DNA of 7,632 nt, from assembly GCA_017466965.1 (NCBI GenBank), contig JAFTTD010000263.1:1-7632 (forward strand), in the 5' to 3' direction. The notes below the pieces were generated by a model. The model made no database searches, was not told the origin of the DNA, and saw nothing but the letters and a program-made list of their open reading frames with translations. This DNA comes from Bacteroidaceae bacterium (GTDB lineage: Bacteria; Bacteroidota; Bacteroidia; Bacteroidales; Bacteroidaceae). A program made the translations under genes and the position numbers. Position 1 is the first letter of the stretch, and every line of letters starts with the position of its first letter. Below are positions 1 to 7,518 of the stretch, piece by piece.

Positions 1-323
1 CCAAGCGTCTGAAATCATCGTTCGACCGCATAGACTTCTTCCAAATGAAAGACTTGACGTTTGAGCGTCCTGACACAGAACGTTTCCGCTGCCTTGCATT
101 GGCGTTTGAATCGCTACACAAAGGAGGCAATATGCCATGTATTGTAAATGCTGCAAACGAAATTGTCAACCGTGCATTCATAGAAGACAGAATCTCATTT
201 GCCAGAATTAGTGAGATTATAGAGAAATCAATGAACCATGTAGCTTTCAGCACTTGTTCTGACCTTGAAACATATCTGGAAACAGACAAAGAAGCACGAG
301 CTTATGCAGCTTCGCTCCTATAA
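1..323 (+). CDS. dxr: 1-deoxy-D-xylulose 5-phosphate reductoisomerase, C-terminal part (partial at 5' end)
   Basis: This is the last 106 residues of Dxr (IspC). The enzyme rearranges and reduces 1-deoxy-D-xylulose 5-phosphate to 2-C-methyl-D-erythritol 4-phosphate with NADPH, the committed step of the cytosolic MEP isoprenoid pathway. The frame is open from base 3, so the gene starts left of the window and the ATG at 45 is internal. Seen directly: an RIDFFQMKDLTFE stretch, then PDTERFRCLALAFES, then the diagnostic GGNMPCIVNAANEIVNRAF, then an ISEIIEKSM helix. This order matches the helical C-terminal domain of Dxr, which packs on the catalytic domain. The NADPH-binding and metal-binding parts are outside the window and cannot be judged. 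It ends with TAA at 321-323, 66 bp before rseP. dxr close to rseP is a familiar bacterial arrangement (E. coli has dxr-uppS-cdsA-rseP). The family call is close to certain. Confidence 0.94.
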   Translation, partial: KRLKSSFDRIDFFQMKDLTFERPDTERFRCLALAFESLHKGGNMPCIVNAANEIVNRAFIEDRISFARISEIIEKSMNHVAFSTCSDLETYLETDKEARAYAASLL

Positions 324-349
324 ATTTTAATCATTGAAACATTAATCAA

Positions 350-364
350 AGGGTACTCAACCCT
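350..364. other. small inverted repeat in the dxr-rseP gap
   Basis: AGGGT (350-354) and ACCCT (360-364) can pair across a 5-base loop, 25 bp before the rseP start. The stem is only 5 bp and is followed by an A-rich, not T-rich, stretch. It may be chance or a minor leader structure. The 66-bp gap shows no TAnnTTTG-type promoter. Confidence 0.15.
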
Positions 365-389
365 ATTATAAAAAAAATAGAACCAATAA

Positions 390-1754
390 ATGGAAACAGC
401 CCTAATAAAAACATTACAAGTACTTCTATCTTTAAGCATCCTCATTATACTTCATGAAGGAGGGCACTTTCTTTTCGCAAAGTTATTCAAAGTAAGAGTG
501 GAAAAATTCTATTTGTTTTTTGACGCATGGAATTTCAGCCTTTTCAAATGGCCAAGGAAGAAAAAGAATGAGGAACAGACAGAATACGGTATCGGTTGGC
601 TTCCGCTTGGCGGATACGTGAAAATATCAGGAATGATTGACGAATCTATGGACAAGGAACAGATGAAACAACCTGCAAAACCATGGGAGTTCCGTTCTAA
701 GCCTGCTTGGCAAAGACTACTCATCATGCTCGGCGGAGTTATTGTAAACTTTATCCTTGCATTCTTCATTTACTCCATGGTATTATTTACTTGGGGAAGA
801 AGCTACGTTAAACCAACCGACATGACATACGGTTTGAAATTTAATGAAACAGCCAAGAACGACGGTTTCCGTGACGGAGATATTATAGTTAGTACTGACG
901 GGAATAATATAGAATCATGGTCAAGCGCAGTATTAAGAAACATTGCAAACGCAAAAAAAGCTACAGTATTACGAAACGGTTCAGAAGTAAGCATAGAACT
1001 TCCTGGAGACATGAATCTTATTGAAATGCTGAAGCAGGAGCCTACTTATGCTGCGCCTCTTATCCCTATGTGCATTGACAGCATATTACCTGATTCGCCG
1101 GCAATGCAGGCTGGTATAAACAAAGGTGACGCTATTACTTCTATCAACGGAAATCAAATAAAAGACTTTAATGATTTCTCATTCCAATTACTTGTACTTC
1201 AAGATGTACTGACAGAGGAATCAACACATGAAGACAGTTTGAGGCAACGTACTGTTACACTTTGCGTGAATGGAACAAAGAACATTTCTACCATCCTTAC
1301 AAGTGATTTCAAGTTTGGAATCATCAATAAAATGCCTGAATATAAAACTACTATAAAAGAATATAGTTTCTTCGAAGCAATACCTGCAGGCATTGTTTAT
1401 GGTTGTGAAACTCTCAAGGGCTACGTTGGCGACCTTAAATACGTATTCACAAAAGAAGGTTCAAGAGAAGTTGGCGGATTCATTGCAATAGGAAATATAT
1501 TCCCGGAAGTGTGGGATTGGCATAGTTTCTGGATGCTGACAGCAATGCTTTCAATAATTCTTGGTTTCATGAATGTACTTCCTATTCCTGCACTTGACGG
1601 AGGACATGCACTCTTCACTCTATACGAGATAATCACAGGGCGCAAGCCAAGTGACAAGTTCCTTGAATATGCTCAATATGTAGGAATGTTCATTCTTCTT
1701 GGTCTATTATTATGGGCTAATGGAAATGACATATTGCGTTTGTTTGGTATTTAG
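390..1754 (+). CDS. rseP: RIP metalloprotease RseP (site-2 protease family)
   Basis: A 454-residue inner-membrane zinc protease that cuts substrates within the membrane. In E. coli, RseP cleaves the anti-sigma factor RseA and leftover signal peptides; the substrate here is unknown. Visible features in order: TM1 (about 5-30) carrying the zinc motif HEGGH at 22-26; a cytoplasmic segment with the conserved GWLPLGGYVKISGM; TM2 (about 109-134) with GGVIVNF; a first PDZ domain (about 148-205); a second PDZ (about 226-300) with DSPAMQAGINKGDAI; TM3 (about 380-400) leading into the second active-site motif NVLPIPALDGG, whose Asp403 is the third zinc ligand; and TM4 (about 430-447). The length matches the family (E. 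coli about 450) and all catalytic residues are present, so it should be functional. The ATG at 390 puts TM1 right at the N-terminus, as expected. No Shine-Dalgarno sequence is visible, which is normal for Bacteroidota. Only 12 bp separate it from the next gene, so co-transcription is likely. Confidence 0.97.
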   Translation: METALIKTLQVLLSLSILIILHEGGHFLFAKLFKVRVEKFYLFFDAWNFSLFKWPRKKKNEEQTEYGIGWLPLGGYVKISGMIDESMDKEQMKQPAKPWEFRSKPAWQRLLIMLGGVIVNFILAFFIYSMVLFTWGRSYVKPTDMTYGLKFNETAKNDGFRDGDIIVSTDGNNIESWSSAVLRNIANAKKATVLRNGSEVSIELPGDMNLIEMLKQEPTYAAPLIPMCIDSILPDSPAMQAGINKGDAITSINGNQIKDFNDFSFQLLVLQDVLTEESTHEDSLRQRTVTLCVNGTKNISTILTSDFKFGIINKMPEYKTTIKEYSFFEAIPAGIVYGCETLKGYVGDLKYVFTKEGSREVGGFIAIGNIFPEVWDWHSFWMLTAMLSIILGFMNVLPIPALDGGHALFTLYEIITGRKPSDKFLEYAQYVGMFILLGLLLWANGNDILRLFGI

Positions 1755-1766
1755 AACAGATATAAC

Positions 1767-2381
1767 ATGAAAATATTAGCAGTTGGAATGAATTATACCG
1801 AGCACAATAAAGAGCTCGGCAATACGTTATTACCTACAGAACCAGTAATTTTTTCAAAACCAGAGTCTGCAATCATCAGGGATGGGAAGCCTTTTTTCAT
1901 CCCCGACTTTTCTGAAAAGATTGATTATGAAACAGAAATAGTTGTTCGTATCAACAAGTTAGGAAAGAATATTGGTGAGAGGTTTGCTCATAGGTATTAC
2001 AGTGAAATAGCTCTCGGAATAGACTTTACAGCTCGTGATCTGCAAAAGAGTTTACGTTCTAAAGGATTGCCATGGGACATATGCAAAGGATTCGATGGCT
2101 CAGCTGTAGTTGGAGAGTTTATAAACAAAGAAGAATTAGGAGATGTCCAATCTTTGCATTTTCATTTGGACATAGACGGAAAAACTGTACAGAAAGGATT
2201 TACAGGTGACATGATATTCACCATAGACAAGATCATTTCATACGTCAGTCAATTTTTCACTCTCAAGACAGGTGATTTGATTTACACCGGCACTCCCGTT
2301 GGTGTTGGCCCAGTCAAAGAAGGGCAACTTCTTGAAGGTTACATTGAAGAAAGAAAAATGCTGGAAGTAAAAGTTAAATAA
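1767..2381 (+). CDS. fumarylacetoacetate hydrolase (FAH) family protein, FAHD1/acylpyruvase-like
   Basis: A 204-residue single-domain FAH-fold enzyme, predicted to be cytosolic and Mg2+ dependent. Seen: the N-terminal NYTEHNKEL with His13 and Glu16; FSKPESA at 29-35; the metal-ligand motif DYETE with Glu55 and Glu57; GIDFTARDLQ with Asp86 as third ligand and Gln93; GLPWDICKGFD with Lys107; GDMIF; and the C-terminal GDLIYTGTPVGVGPV. From memory, the catalytic and metal residues of human FAHD1 are His30, Glu33, Glu71, Glu73, Asp102, Gln109 and Lys123. The spacings here (His+3 Glu, Glu+2 Glu, +29 Asp, +7 Gln, +14 Lys) match exactly. FAHD1-type enzymes hydrolyse acylpyruvates and act on oxaloacetate. 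The real substrate cannot be read from sequence, and other FAH members (isomerases, hydratases) share the fold. The ATG at 1767 starts directly at the first beta strand. It lies 12 bp after rseP and 69 bp before porU, likely within one transcript. No signal peptide or membrane segment is seen. Confidence 0.92.
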   Translation: MKILAVGMNYTEHNKELGNTLLPTEPVIFSKPESAIIRDGKPFFIPDFSEKIDYETEIVVRINKLGKNIGERFAHRYYSEIALGIDFTARDLQKSLRSKGLPWDICKGFDGSAVVGEFINKEELGDVQSLHFHLDIDGKTVQKGFTGDMIFTIDKIISYVSQFFTLKTGDLIYTGTPVGVGPVKEGQLLEGYIEERKMLEVKVK

Positions 2382-2627
2382 GTGAATAAAAAGAACATTC
2401 ATCCTGTTTAATTTATTCATATACGGGTTTATCATCAGTGACTATTGATTATGGCTAAAAGATTATATACATTTATATCGCTGTTGTTTGTCTGCTGTAT
2501 TCTACGTGCACAATTCGTTGATATTGACTGGACTGGAACAGACACTATAGTTCCATGTTTTACAAACAGTTATGAACTTGATGAAGATTGGGAGAAATAC
2601 AATTCTGATTTCGGTATTGTATATTCA

Positions 2628-2630
2628 TAA
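2628..2630 (+). other. porU: premature in-frame TAA in porU (codon 60)
   Basis: The codons read TAT TCA TAA ACG AAA. The frame before the stop (from 2451) and after it (to 6194) is the same, so this is a base substitution and not a frameshift. One change back to CAA, GAA, AAA, TCA, TTA, TAT or TAC would restore the gene; C-to-T in CAA (Gln) is the commonest kind of transition. No homopolymer or repeat lies at the site, which argues against slippage-type phase variation. Confidence 0.9.
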
Positions 2631-2738
2631 ACGAAAATTGCTTCACCAGAAGACATAAAGCGATTCAACATAAAAGAAGAAGAGCTTAGCAATGCCTTTC
2701 TAATCAATAGCTATACAGGAATAAGTCGCAAGAAGGGT

Positions 2739-5700
2739 ATGATGAATGTCACAGTATATCCTTTGGCTTTCAAAGAAGGAAAGGTATTAAAATTAACTTC
2801 GTTCAAACCTATTCTTAAGAAATCACTGAAGAAAACAAGCTCTTTGCGAAAAGCCGATTCCGACATTCAAAGAAGCGTTTCTGAAAGATATGCATACAGT
2901 TCATTGTTAGCATCAGGCAAATGGGTAAAAATCAGAGTTAAAGATGCAGGAGTTTACGAACTAAGCAAATCCAAACTATTAAGCATTGGATTCAAAAATC
3001 CTGATAAGGTCAGGCTATATGGATATAATTTGCCTGTTTTACCTGAAGGGAATATCGAAAATTTGCCTGACGACTTAACGGAGATTCCTTTGTGGAGAAA
3101 ATCAAATGGTTCAGTGATGTTCTATTCATGCGGACCAACTCTGTGGACTCGTACCAGTCAGAAAATATACGAGCACTTCAATAACCCCTACTCTACCCAT
3201 ATTTATTATTTCCTCACTGAAAACGATAGTATTGAACCAGCAAAATTTAAGGTAGAGGAAAGTGTTGACAACCCGACTAGCACTTCTACTTCATTTTATG
3301 ATTACGCACTCATAGAAGCTGATGAATTCAGTTTTATAAACGTTGGCCGCATGTTTTTTGAAAATTACGATTACGCAATCGGAAATAAAAAAAACTACAA
3401 ATTAGATTTACCTGGAATAGAGTCAAATAGCGCAACACTCAGAGTGCAGTTCGCAGCAGGCGGTTCAACATCATCCAAACTACTCGTTTCTGACGCAGAC
3501 GGAGACCTGTTCTCTTTAAGTTTCGCTAAAGTAGAAGATTATGTAGATGCACGTCTTTCATCAAGAAACTTCACATGGAACAATGCAAAGGAAAGCAATA
3601 CGATAACTCTTACTCACACGAGAAATACAGGAACAACAGGGCATTTGGACTATATAAGAGCAAGTTATTTAAGGAAACTTCAAATGACGGGCAACACATT
3701 GCTTTTCCGTCCTTCATCTGTAAATGCAACTGAATATAAAATTAACAACGCGACTGCCAGCACAAAGGTTTGGAGAGTTACATCACCTGAAACAGTATGT
3801 GAAATATCTGGTGCTTTTGAAGAGAATGTATATACTGTATCAACAAAATCAGAATCATGGCAAAATGAACAATACCTTGCCATCAATACAGATATAAACT
3901 ACCCTACGCCGGAAATTGTTGGAGAAATCGAGAATCAGAATCTTCATTCCCTGTCAAATATTGATTTTGTAATAATCGTTCCATCTAACGGAATCCTTTT
4001 GTCGCAAGCGCAGCGTCTTGCTGATGCACATACTAAAAAGGAAGGCATGAAATGCTTTGTTGTGACAGCAGACAAGGTATATAATGAATTTTCATCTGGC
4101 ACACCTGACGCCACTGCGTATCGCCGATTCATGAAGATGCTGTATGACAAAGCAGAAACTGAAGAAGAAGCACCAAAAAATCTCCTTCTTTTTGGCGATG
4201 GCTTATGGGACAACAGAATGATTACAACAAGTATGCGCAGAAAAAGCCAGGATGATTACCTGCTATGCTATGAATCAGATGAATCTGTTAGTACAACGGA
4301 AAGCTACGTCCTTGAAGAGTACTTTGCATTGCTTGATGACGGAGAAGGCGATGATGTTCTGAAAGACAAACCAGATATTGGCTATGGCCGCATACCTGTA
4401 ACAAGTACAGAAGAGGCAAAAAGCGTTGTTGACAAACTTATAAAGTACATAAACAATGAAGAAGTAGGCGCATGGAAAAACACAATATGCATACTTGCCG
4501 ATGATGGCAATGGAAATCTTCACATGAACGATGCAGATGGTGTCAGAGAAAGTACCATAAACGAATATCCAAACTACAACTACCGTAGAATTTATTGGGA
4601 TTCATACACAAGGGAAAGTTCTGCAACAGGATATTCATACCCTGATGCTTACGCTCAGATAAACAAGCAGATGCAGGATGGAGCACTCATAATGAACTAC
4701 ACTGGGCATGGGGCTGCATATTGTCTTTCTCATGAACAAGTATTGAAAAAGAGTGATTTTGCAAGGTGGAATTCTCCGCGTCTCCCTCTTTGGATAACAG
4801 CTGGATGCGATATCTCACCGTTCGACATGAATGAAGAAAACATTGGAAAAACAGCTCTTCTTAACAAAAAAGGAGCAGCAATGGGTGTGATGACAACCAC
4901 AAGAACGACCTATTCATCTGCCAATAAAAGCATGAACACGAACATCATGAAATATCTGTTAGCAAAGAAAGCAAACGGAAACAGATATACTATTGGTGAA
5001 GCGTTGCAAATGGCAAAATGCAAAAGTGCAGACTATCGCAAAACAAAATACCATTGGATATTACTTGGAGATCCAGCAATCACACTGCACACTCCAGAAT
5101 ACAATGTTGAAATAGACAAATTCAACGGCATACCAAATACAGACGACATGATTGGTAGCATAAGTGCTGGAGGAATTGTAACTGTAGAAGGAAGAATAAC
5201 AGATGAAGATGGCAATTTAGCTGAGAACTTCAATGGTATTGTTTCTCCTACGATATATGACAACATTGAAAGAGTGTTATGTAAATACAATGCAAGAAAT
5301 GACCAGGCAGAACAGAAGTATGAAGTAGAGCCATACGAATATAACGAGCGTCTAAGAACACTATATATAGGTACAGACTCAGTACGTAACGGACGCTTTA
5401 CATTTACTTTCCCTGTTCCGTTAGACATCAATTACAGCAATGAGAGCGGACAAATAAATCTCTATGCCGTCAACGAAAACAAAGACATTGAAGCTCATGG
5501 CATATTTGAAAAGTTTACAGTTGGAGGTACAAACCCTGAAATATCCCAGGACACTATTGGACCACAAATATCATTGTATCTCAACAGTGAAACATTCATC
5601 AACGGAGGAAAAACAAACACTGAACCTCTTTTGATTGCACATCTGAATGACAATGATGGAATAAACACTACAGGAAGCGGAATAGGTCATGACATTACAG

Positions 5701-6194
5701 CCATTATTGACAACAAAGAATCTATGACTTATAACCTCAACAGTTATTTCATACCATACGTAGGTGACTACACACAGGGTACAATATCATTCAGCCTACC
5801 GCAAATGTCTGCAGGCAAACATACATTAACTCTCAGAGCCTTTGACGTTCTAAACAACTTATCAAGCAAAACTATCGACTTCGTTGTTGAAGAAAAAGCT
5901 GCTCCTACTATTTTCAGTCTTACATGCAATAGTCCTGTAAAAGACAAGGCTATATTCACCATATACAATGACCGCCCACAGACACCACTGAACGTAACAA
6001 TAAGCATATACGACACGTCTGGAAGAAAAATGGCCGAAGCGTATGAAAGCGAAACAAGCAACAACAGCCAGTACATATTTACTTGGGACCTTACAACGAA
6101 CCATATACAACCAGGTATATACATTGCACGAGCAGAAATATCCACATCCGACGGAGGAAAGACATCTAAAGCAATAAAAATAATTGTCCTATAA
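2739..6194 (+). CDS. porU: longest uninterrupted part of porU (1,151 codons), possible internal restart product
   Basis: This is the part of the porU frame downstream of the premature stop that begins with an ATG, and what a gene caller would report as a complete gene. In this numbering the catalytic pair is His657 and Cys690. The 33-residue spacing is, from memory, the same as in Porphyromonas gingivalis PorU; the identical numbers are probably a coincidence of insertions and deletions. A protein starting here has no signal peptide: its first residues are MMNVTVYPLAF, a beta strand of the N-terminal domain, followed by a Lys-rich stretch. It would stay in the cytosol and could not act as a surface sortase. 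The ATG is also 108 bp past the stop, an unfavourable distance for efficient reinitiation. I regard it as the body of the broken gene and not as a separate functional gene. Confidence 0.45.
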   Translation: MMNVTVYPLAFKEGKVLKLTSFKPILKKSLKKTSSLRKADSDIQRSVSERYAYSSLLASGKWVKIRVKDAGVYELSKSKLLSIGFKNPDKVRLYGYNLPVLPEGNIENLPDDLTEIPLWRKSNGSVMFYSCGPTLWTRTSQKIYEHFNNPYSTHIYYFLTENDSIEPAKFKVEESVDNPTSTSTSFYDYALIEADEFSFINVGRMFFENYDYAIGNKKNYKLDLPGIESNSATLRVQFAAGGSTSSKLLVSDADGDLFSLSFAKVEDYVDARLSSRNFTWNNAKESNTITLTHTRNTGTTGHLDYIRASYLRKLQMTGNTLLFRPSSVNATEYKINNATASTKVWRVTSPETVCEISGAFEENVYTVSTKSESWQNEQYLAINTDINYPTPEIVGEIENQNLHSLSNIDFVIIVPSNGILLSQAQRLADAHTKKEGMKCFVVTADKVYNEFSSGTPDATAYRRFMKMLYDKAETEEEAPKNLLLFGDGLWDNRMITTSMRRKSQDDYLLCYESDESVSTTESYVLEEYFALLDDGEGDDVLKDKPDIGYGRIPVTSTEEAKSVVDKLIKYINNEEVGAWKNTICILADDGNGNLHMNDADGVRESTINEYPNYNYRRIYWDSYTRESSATGYSYPDAYAQINKQMQDGALIMNYTGHGAAYCLSHEQVLKKSDFARWNSPRLPLWITAGCDISPFDMNEENIGKTALLNKKGAAMGVMTTTRTTYSSANKSMNTNIMKYLLAKKANGNRYTIGEALQMAKCKSADYRKTKYHWILLGDPAITLHTPEYNVEIDKFNGIPNTDDMIGSISAGGIVTVEGRITDEDGNLAENFNGIVSPTIYDNIERVLCKYNARNDQAEQKYEVEPYEYNERLRTLYIGTDSVRNGRFTFTFPVPLDINYSNESGQINLYAVNENKDIEAHGIFEKFTVGGTNPEISQDTIGPQISLYLNSETFINGGKTNTEPLLIAHLNDNDGINTTGSGIGHDITAIIDNKESMTYNLNSYFIPYVGDYTQGTISFSLPQMSAGKHTLTLRAFDVLNNLSSKTIDFVVEEKAAPTIFSLTCNSPVKDKAIFTIYNDRPQTPLNVTISIYDTSGRKMAEAYESETSNNSQYIFTWDLTTNHIQPGIYIARAEISTSDGGKTSKAIKIIVL

Positions 6195-6202
6195 TAAAAA
6201 AA

Positions 6203-6235
6203 GAGCTCATGAATCATAAAAACAATCATAAGCTC
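6203..6235. other. imperfect inverted repeat in the porU-porV gap
   Basis: GAGCTCATGA (6203-6212) pairs with TCATAAGCTC (6226-6235), with one C/A mismatch and a 13-base loop. On the + strand no T-run follows it, so it is not a standard intrinsic terminator for porU. On the - strand the stem is followed by a T-run (the complement of the A-run at 6196-6202), the arrangement of a terminator for transcription coming from the right. It could also be a processing or stability hairpin between porU and porV. The rest of the 110-bp gap is A-rich and shows no clear promoter. Confidence 0.3.
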
Positions 6236-6304
6236 CACAATAAAAAAACAATTATAAAGTTATTATATACCGTAACAACAAATATAATAAATAAACAAAG
6301 AATT

Positions 6305-7495
6305 ATGATAAAAAGACAAATAATCACACTTTTTGCCATGTTTGCATGGCTGGCGACAAACGCACAAGACATAAAGAATCAGTTAAACCCCGTTTATTAC
6401 GGTGTAACATCTCTTTCCATTGCTCCAGATGCACGAGCTGGCGGTATGGGAGACGTAGGAGCTGCAACAGACCCTGACGTTCATTCTCAATTCTGGAATC
6501 CTGCTAAATATCCATTCTGCATAAGCAGGGCTGGAATTTCATTAAACTATACACCTTGGCTTTCAAAGCTTACTGATGACATAGACCTTGCAAACATTAC
6601 AGGGTATTACCGTATTGGTGATTACGATGCGCTCAGTGCATCATTGCGCTATTTCTCTCTCGGTGAAGTGATTGCTGCTGGTGAGGACATAACTATCAAG
6701 CCTTTTGAAATGGCTGTTGACGTTGCATATTCAAGAATGCTCAGCGAGACTTTTTCTGCAGCCGTAGCTCTACGTTATATTTATTCAGACCTCGGCTATA
6801 GTTTTGACGACGAAACAACTCCAGGTTCAGCATTTGCAGCCGACATAGCCCTCTACCATAACGGCTACATAATGATGGGACAGCGTGAATGCCAGCTCGG
6901 ATGGGGTGTGAACATCAGTAACATCGGTAGTAAAATATCTTACGACGAGGGAAATACAAGCGAATTCATACCTACAAACCTAAGAATTGGTGCCTCACTG
7001 ATGGTTCCGCTTGATGAGTACAACATCATTAGCATCTCGGCAGACGCAAACAAATTGCTCGTACCTACACGCCCAACATATTCACAATATCAGGAAGAGT
7101 TTCCAGAAGCAGGTTCGGAAGATTACGATGGCTACCGCAGCTGGCTCGAAGGTGAAGGCTATTACAACATATCGCCTATATCCGGAATCTTCAAGTCTTT
7201 CAGTGATGCACCAGGAGGATTCAAGGAAGAAATGCAAGAGATACAATGGAGCGCCGGTATAGAGTATTCATACAACAATCAGTTCTTCCTCCGTGGAGGT
7301 TACCACTACGAACACCCGAACAAGGGAAACCGTACATTCTACACTCTCGGAGCAGGTCTTAAAATGAACATCTTCTCTATTGACGCAGGATATGTCATTT
7401 CATCATCTCAAACAAACCCGCTTGACCAGACCTTGCGCTTTTCGCTCACATTCGACATGGACGGAATACAAGACCTACTCGGAAGACGCAGATAA
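6305..7495 (+). CDS. porV: type IX secretion system outer membrane protein PorV (LptO)
   Basis: A 396-residue outer-membrane beta barrel of the FadL-like PorV family. PorV binds the C-terminal sorting domain of cargo arriving through the SprA/Sov translocon, carries it to the PorU-containing attachment complex, and is also linked to lipid A deacylation (hence LptO). Seen: a signal peptide MIKRQIITLFAMFAWLATNA with cleavage near Ala20-Gln21; the family's N-terminal block from about residue 40, APDARAGGMGDVGAATDPD followed by FWNPAKYPF; alternating aromatic and hydrophobic barrel strands; and a C-terminal LRFSLTFDMDGIQDLL strand region. The length is close to P. gingivalis PorV (about 390). ATG 6305 is chosen because it begins the signal peptide; the frame is open to an ATG at 6209, but those 32 codons are low-complexity Asn/Lys/Ile leader sequence. 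It lies 110 bp after porU, its known functional partner. The reading frame is intact, unlike porU. Confidence 0.94.
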   Translation: MIKRQIITLFAMFAWLATNAQDIKNQLNPVYYGVTSLSIAPDARAGGMGDVGAATDPDVHSQFWNPAKYPFCISRAGISLNYTPWLSKLTDDIDLANITGYYRIGDYDALSASLRYFSLGEVIAAGEDITIKPFEMAVDVAYSRMLSETFSAAVALRYIYSDLGYSFDDETTPGSAFAADIALYHNGYIMMGQRECQLGWGVNISNIGSKISYDEGNTSEFIPTNLRIGASLMVPLDEYNIISISADANKLLVPTRPTYSQYQEEFPEAGSEDYDGYRSWLEGEGYYNISPISGIFKSFSDAPGGFKEEMQEIQWSAGIEYSYNNQFFLRGGYHYEHPNKGNRTFYTLGAGLKMNIFSIDAGYVISSSQTNPLDQTLRFSLTFDMDGIQDLLGRRR

Positions 7496-7518
7496 CATAG
7501 AAGGGATGAAGGTAAAAT

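Larger units (their letters stand above)
2451..6194 (+). pseudogene. porU: type IX secretion system sortase PorU, interrupted by one in-frame stop codon
   Basis: PorU is the cell-surface C25 (gingipain-like) cysteine protease of the T9SS. It removes the C-terminal sorting domain from cargo and joins the cargo to anionic lipopolysaccharide. The frame spans 1,247 codons from ATG 2451, but codon 60 is TAA (2628-2630). Codons 1-59 encode a signal peptide (MAKRLYTFISLLFVCCILRA, cleavage near Ala20-Gln21) and the start of the N-terminal region. After the stop the same frame continues with the rest of that region (VTVYPLAFKEG, LKLTSFKP). The C25 domain (about 500-870) has YNEFSSGTPDA near 545, FGDG at 583, the catalytic His753 in NYTGHG and Cys786 in TAGCDISPFD. 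The PorU-specific C-terminal half has DTIGPQISLYLN near 1034 and GIGHDI at 1077-1082. A sorting-tail-like end (about 1167-1247) has ISIYDTSGRKM and PGIYIAR. No other lesion is seen. ATG 2451 is preferred to the TTG two codons upstream because it begins the signal peptide. A sequencing error remains possible. Confidence 0.88.

Noticed and set aside
2383..2419. Inverted repeat TGAATAAA/TTTATTCA in the gap before porU
   Set aside because: It is perfect over 8 bases but entirely A/T-rich with a 21-base loop and no T-run, so chance is likely in this sequence; not called a terminator or operator.
2445..2450. TTG start two codons before the porU ATG
   Set aside because: It only adds Met-Ile ahead of a well-formed signal peptide starting at ATG 2451.
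2628..2630. Stop codon recoding or selenocysteine/pyrrolysine-type readthrough in porU
   Set aside because: The codon is TAA, which neither system uses, and the other genes in the window end normally at TAA. The position is outside the catalytic domain.
5033..5431. 132-codon open frame on the - strand inside porU
   Set aside because: No family motifs or sensible start context, and it lies fully antisense to conserved coding sequence.
5768..6238. 156-codon open frame on the - strand over the 3' end of porU
   Set aside because: It is antisense to conserved PorU coding sequence, shows no recognisable domain, and shares the region with another overlapping antisense frame. It is a shadow of the real gene.
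6209..6304. Upstream ATG extending PorV by 32 residues
   Set aside because: The extension is low-complexity Asn/Lys/Ile sequence from an A-rich leader overlapping a hairpin and would bury the signal peptide; ATG 6305 gives a clean one.
7011..7262. 83-codon + strand frame inside porV
   Set aside because: It is out of frame within a well-supported PorV barrel and looks like random composition.
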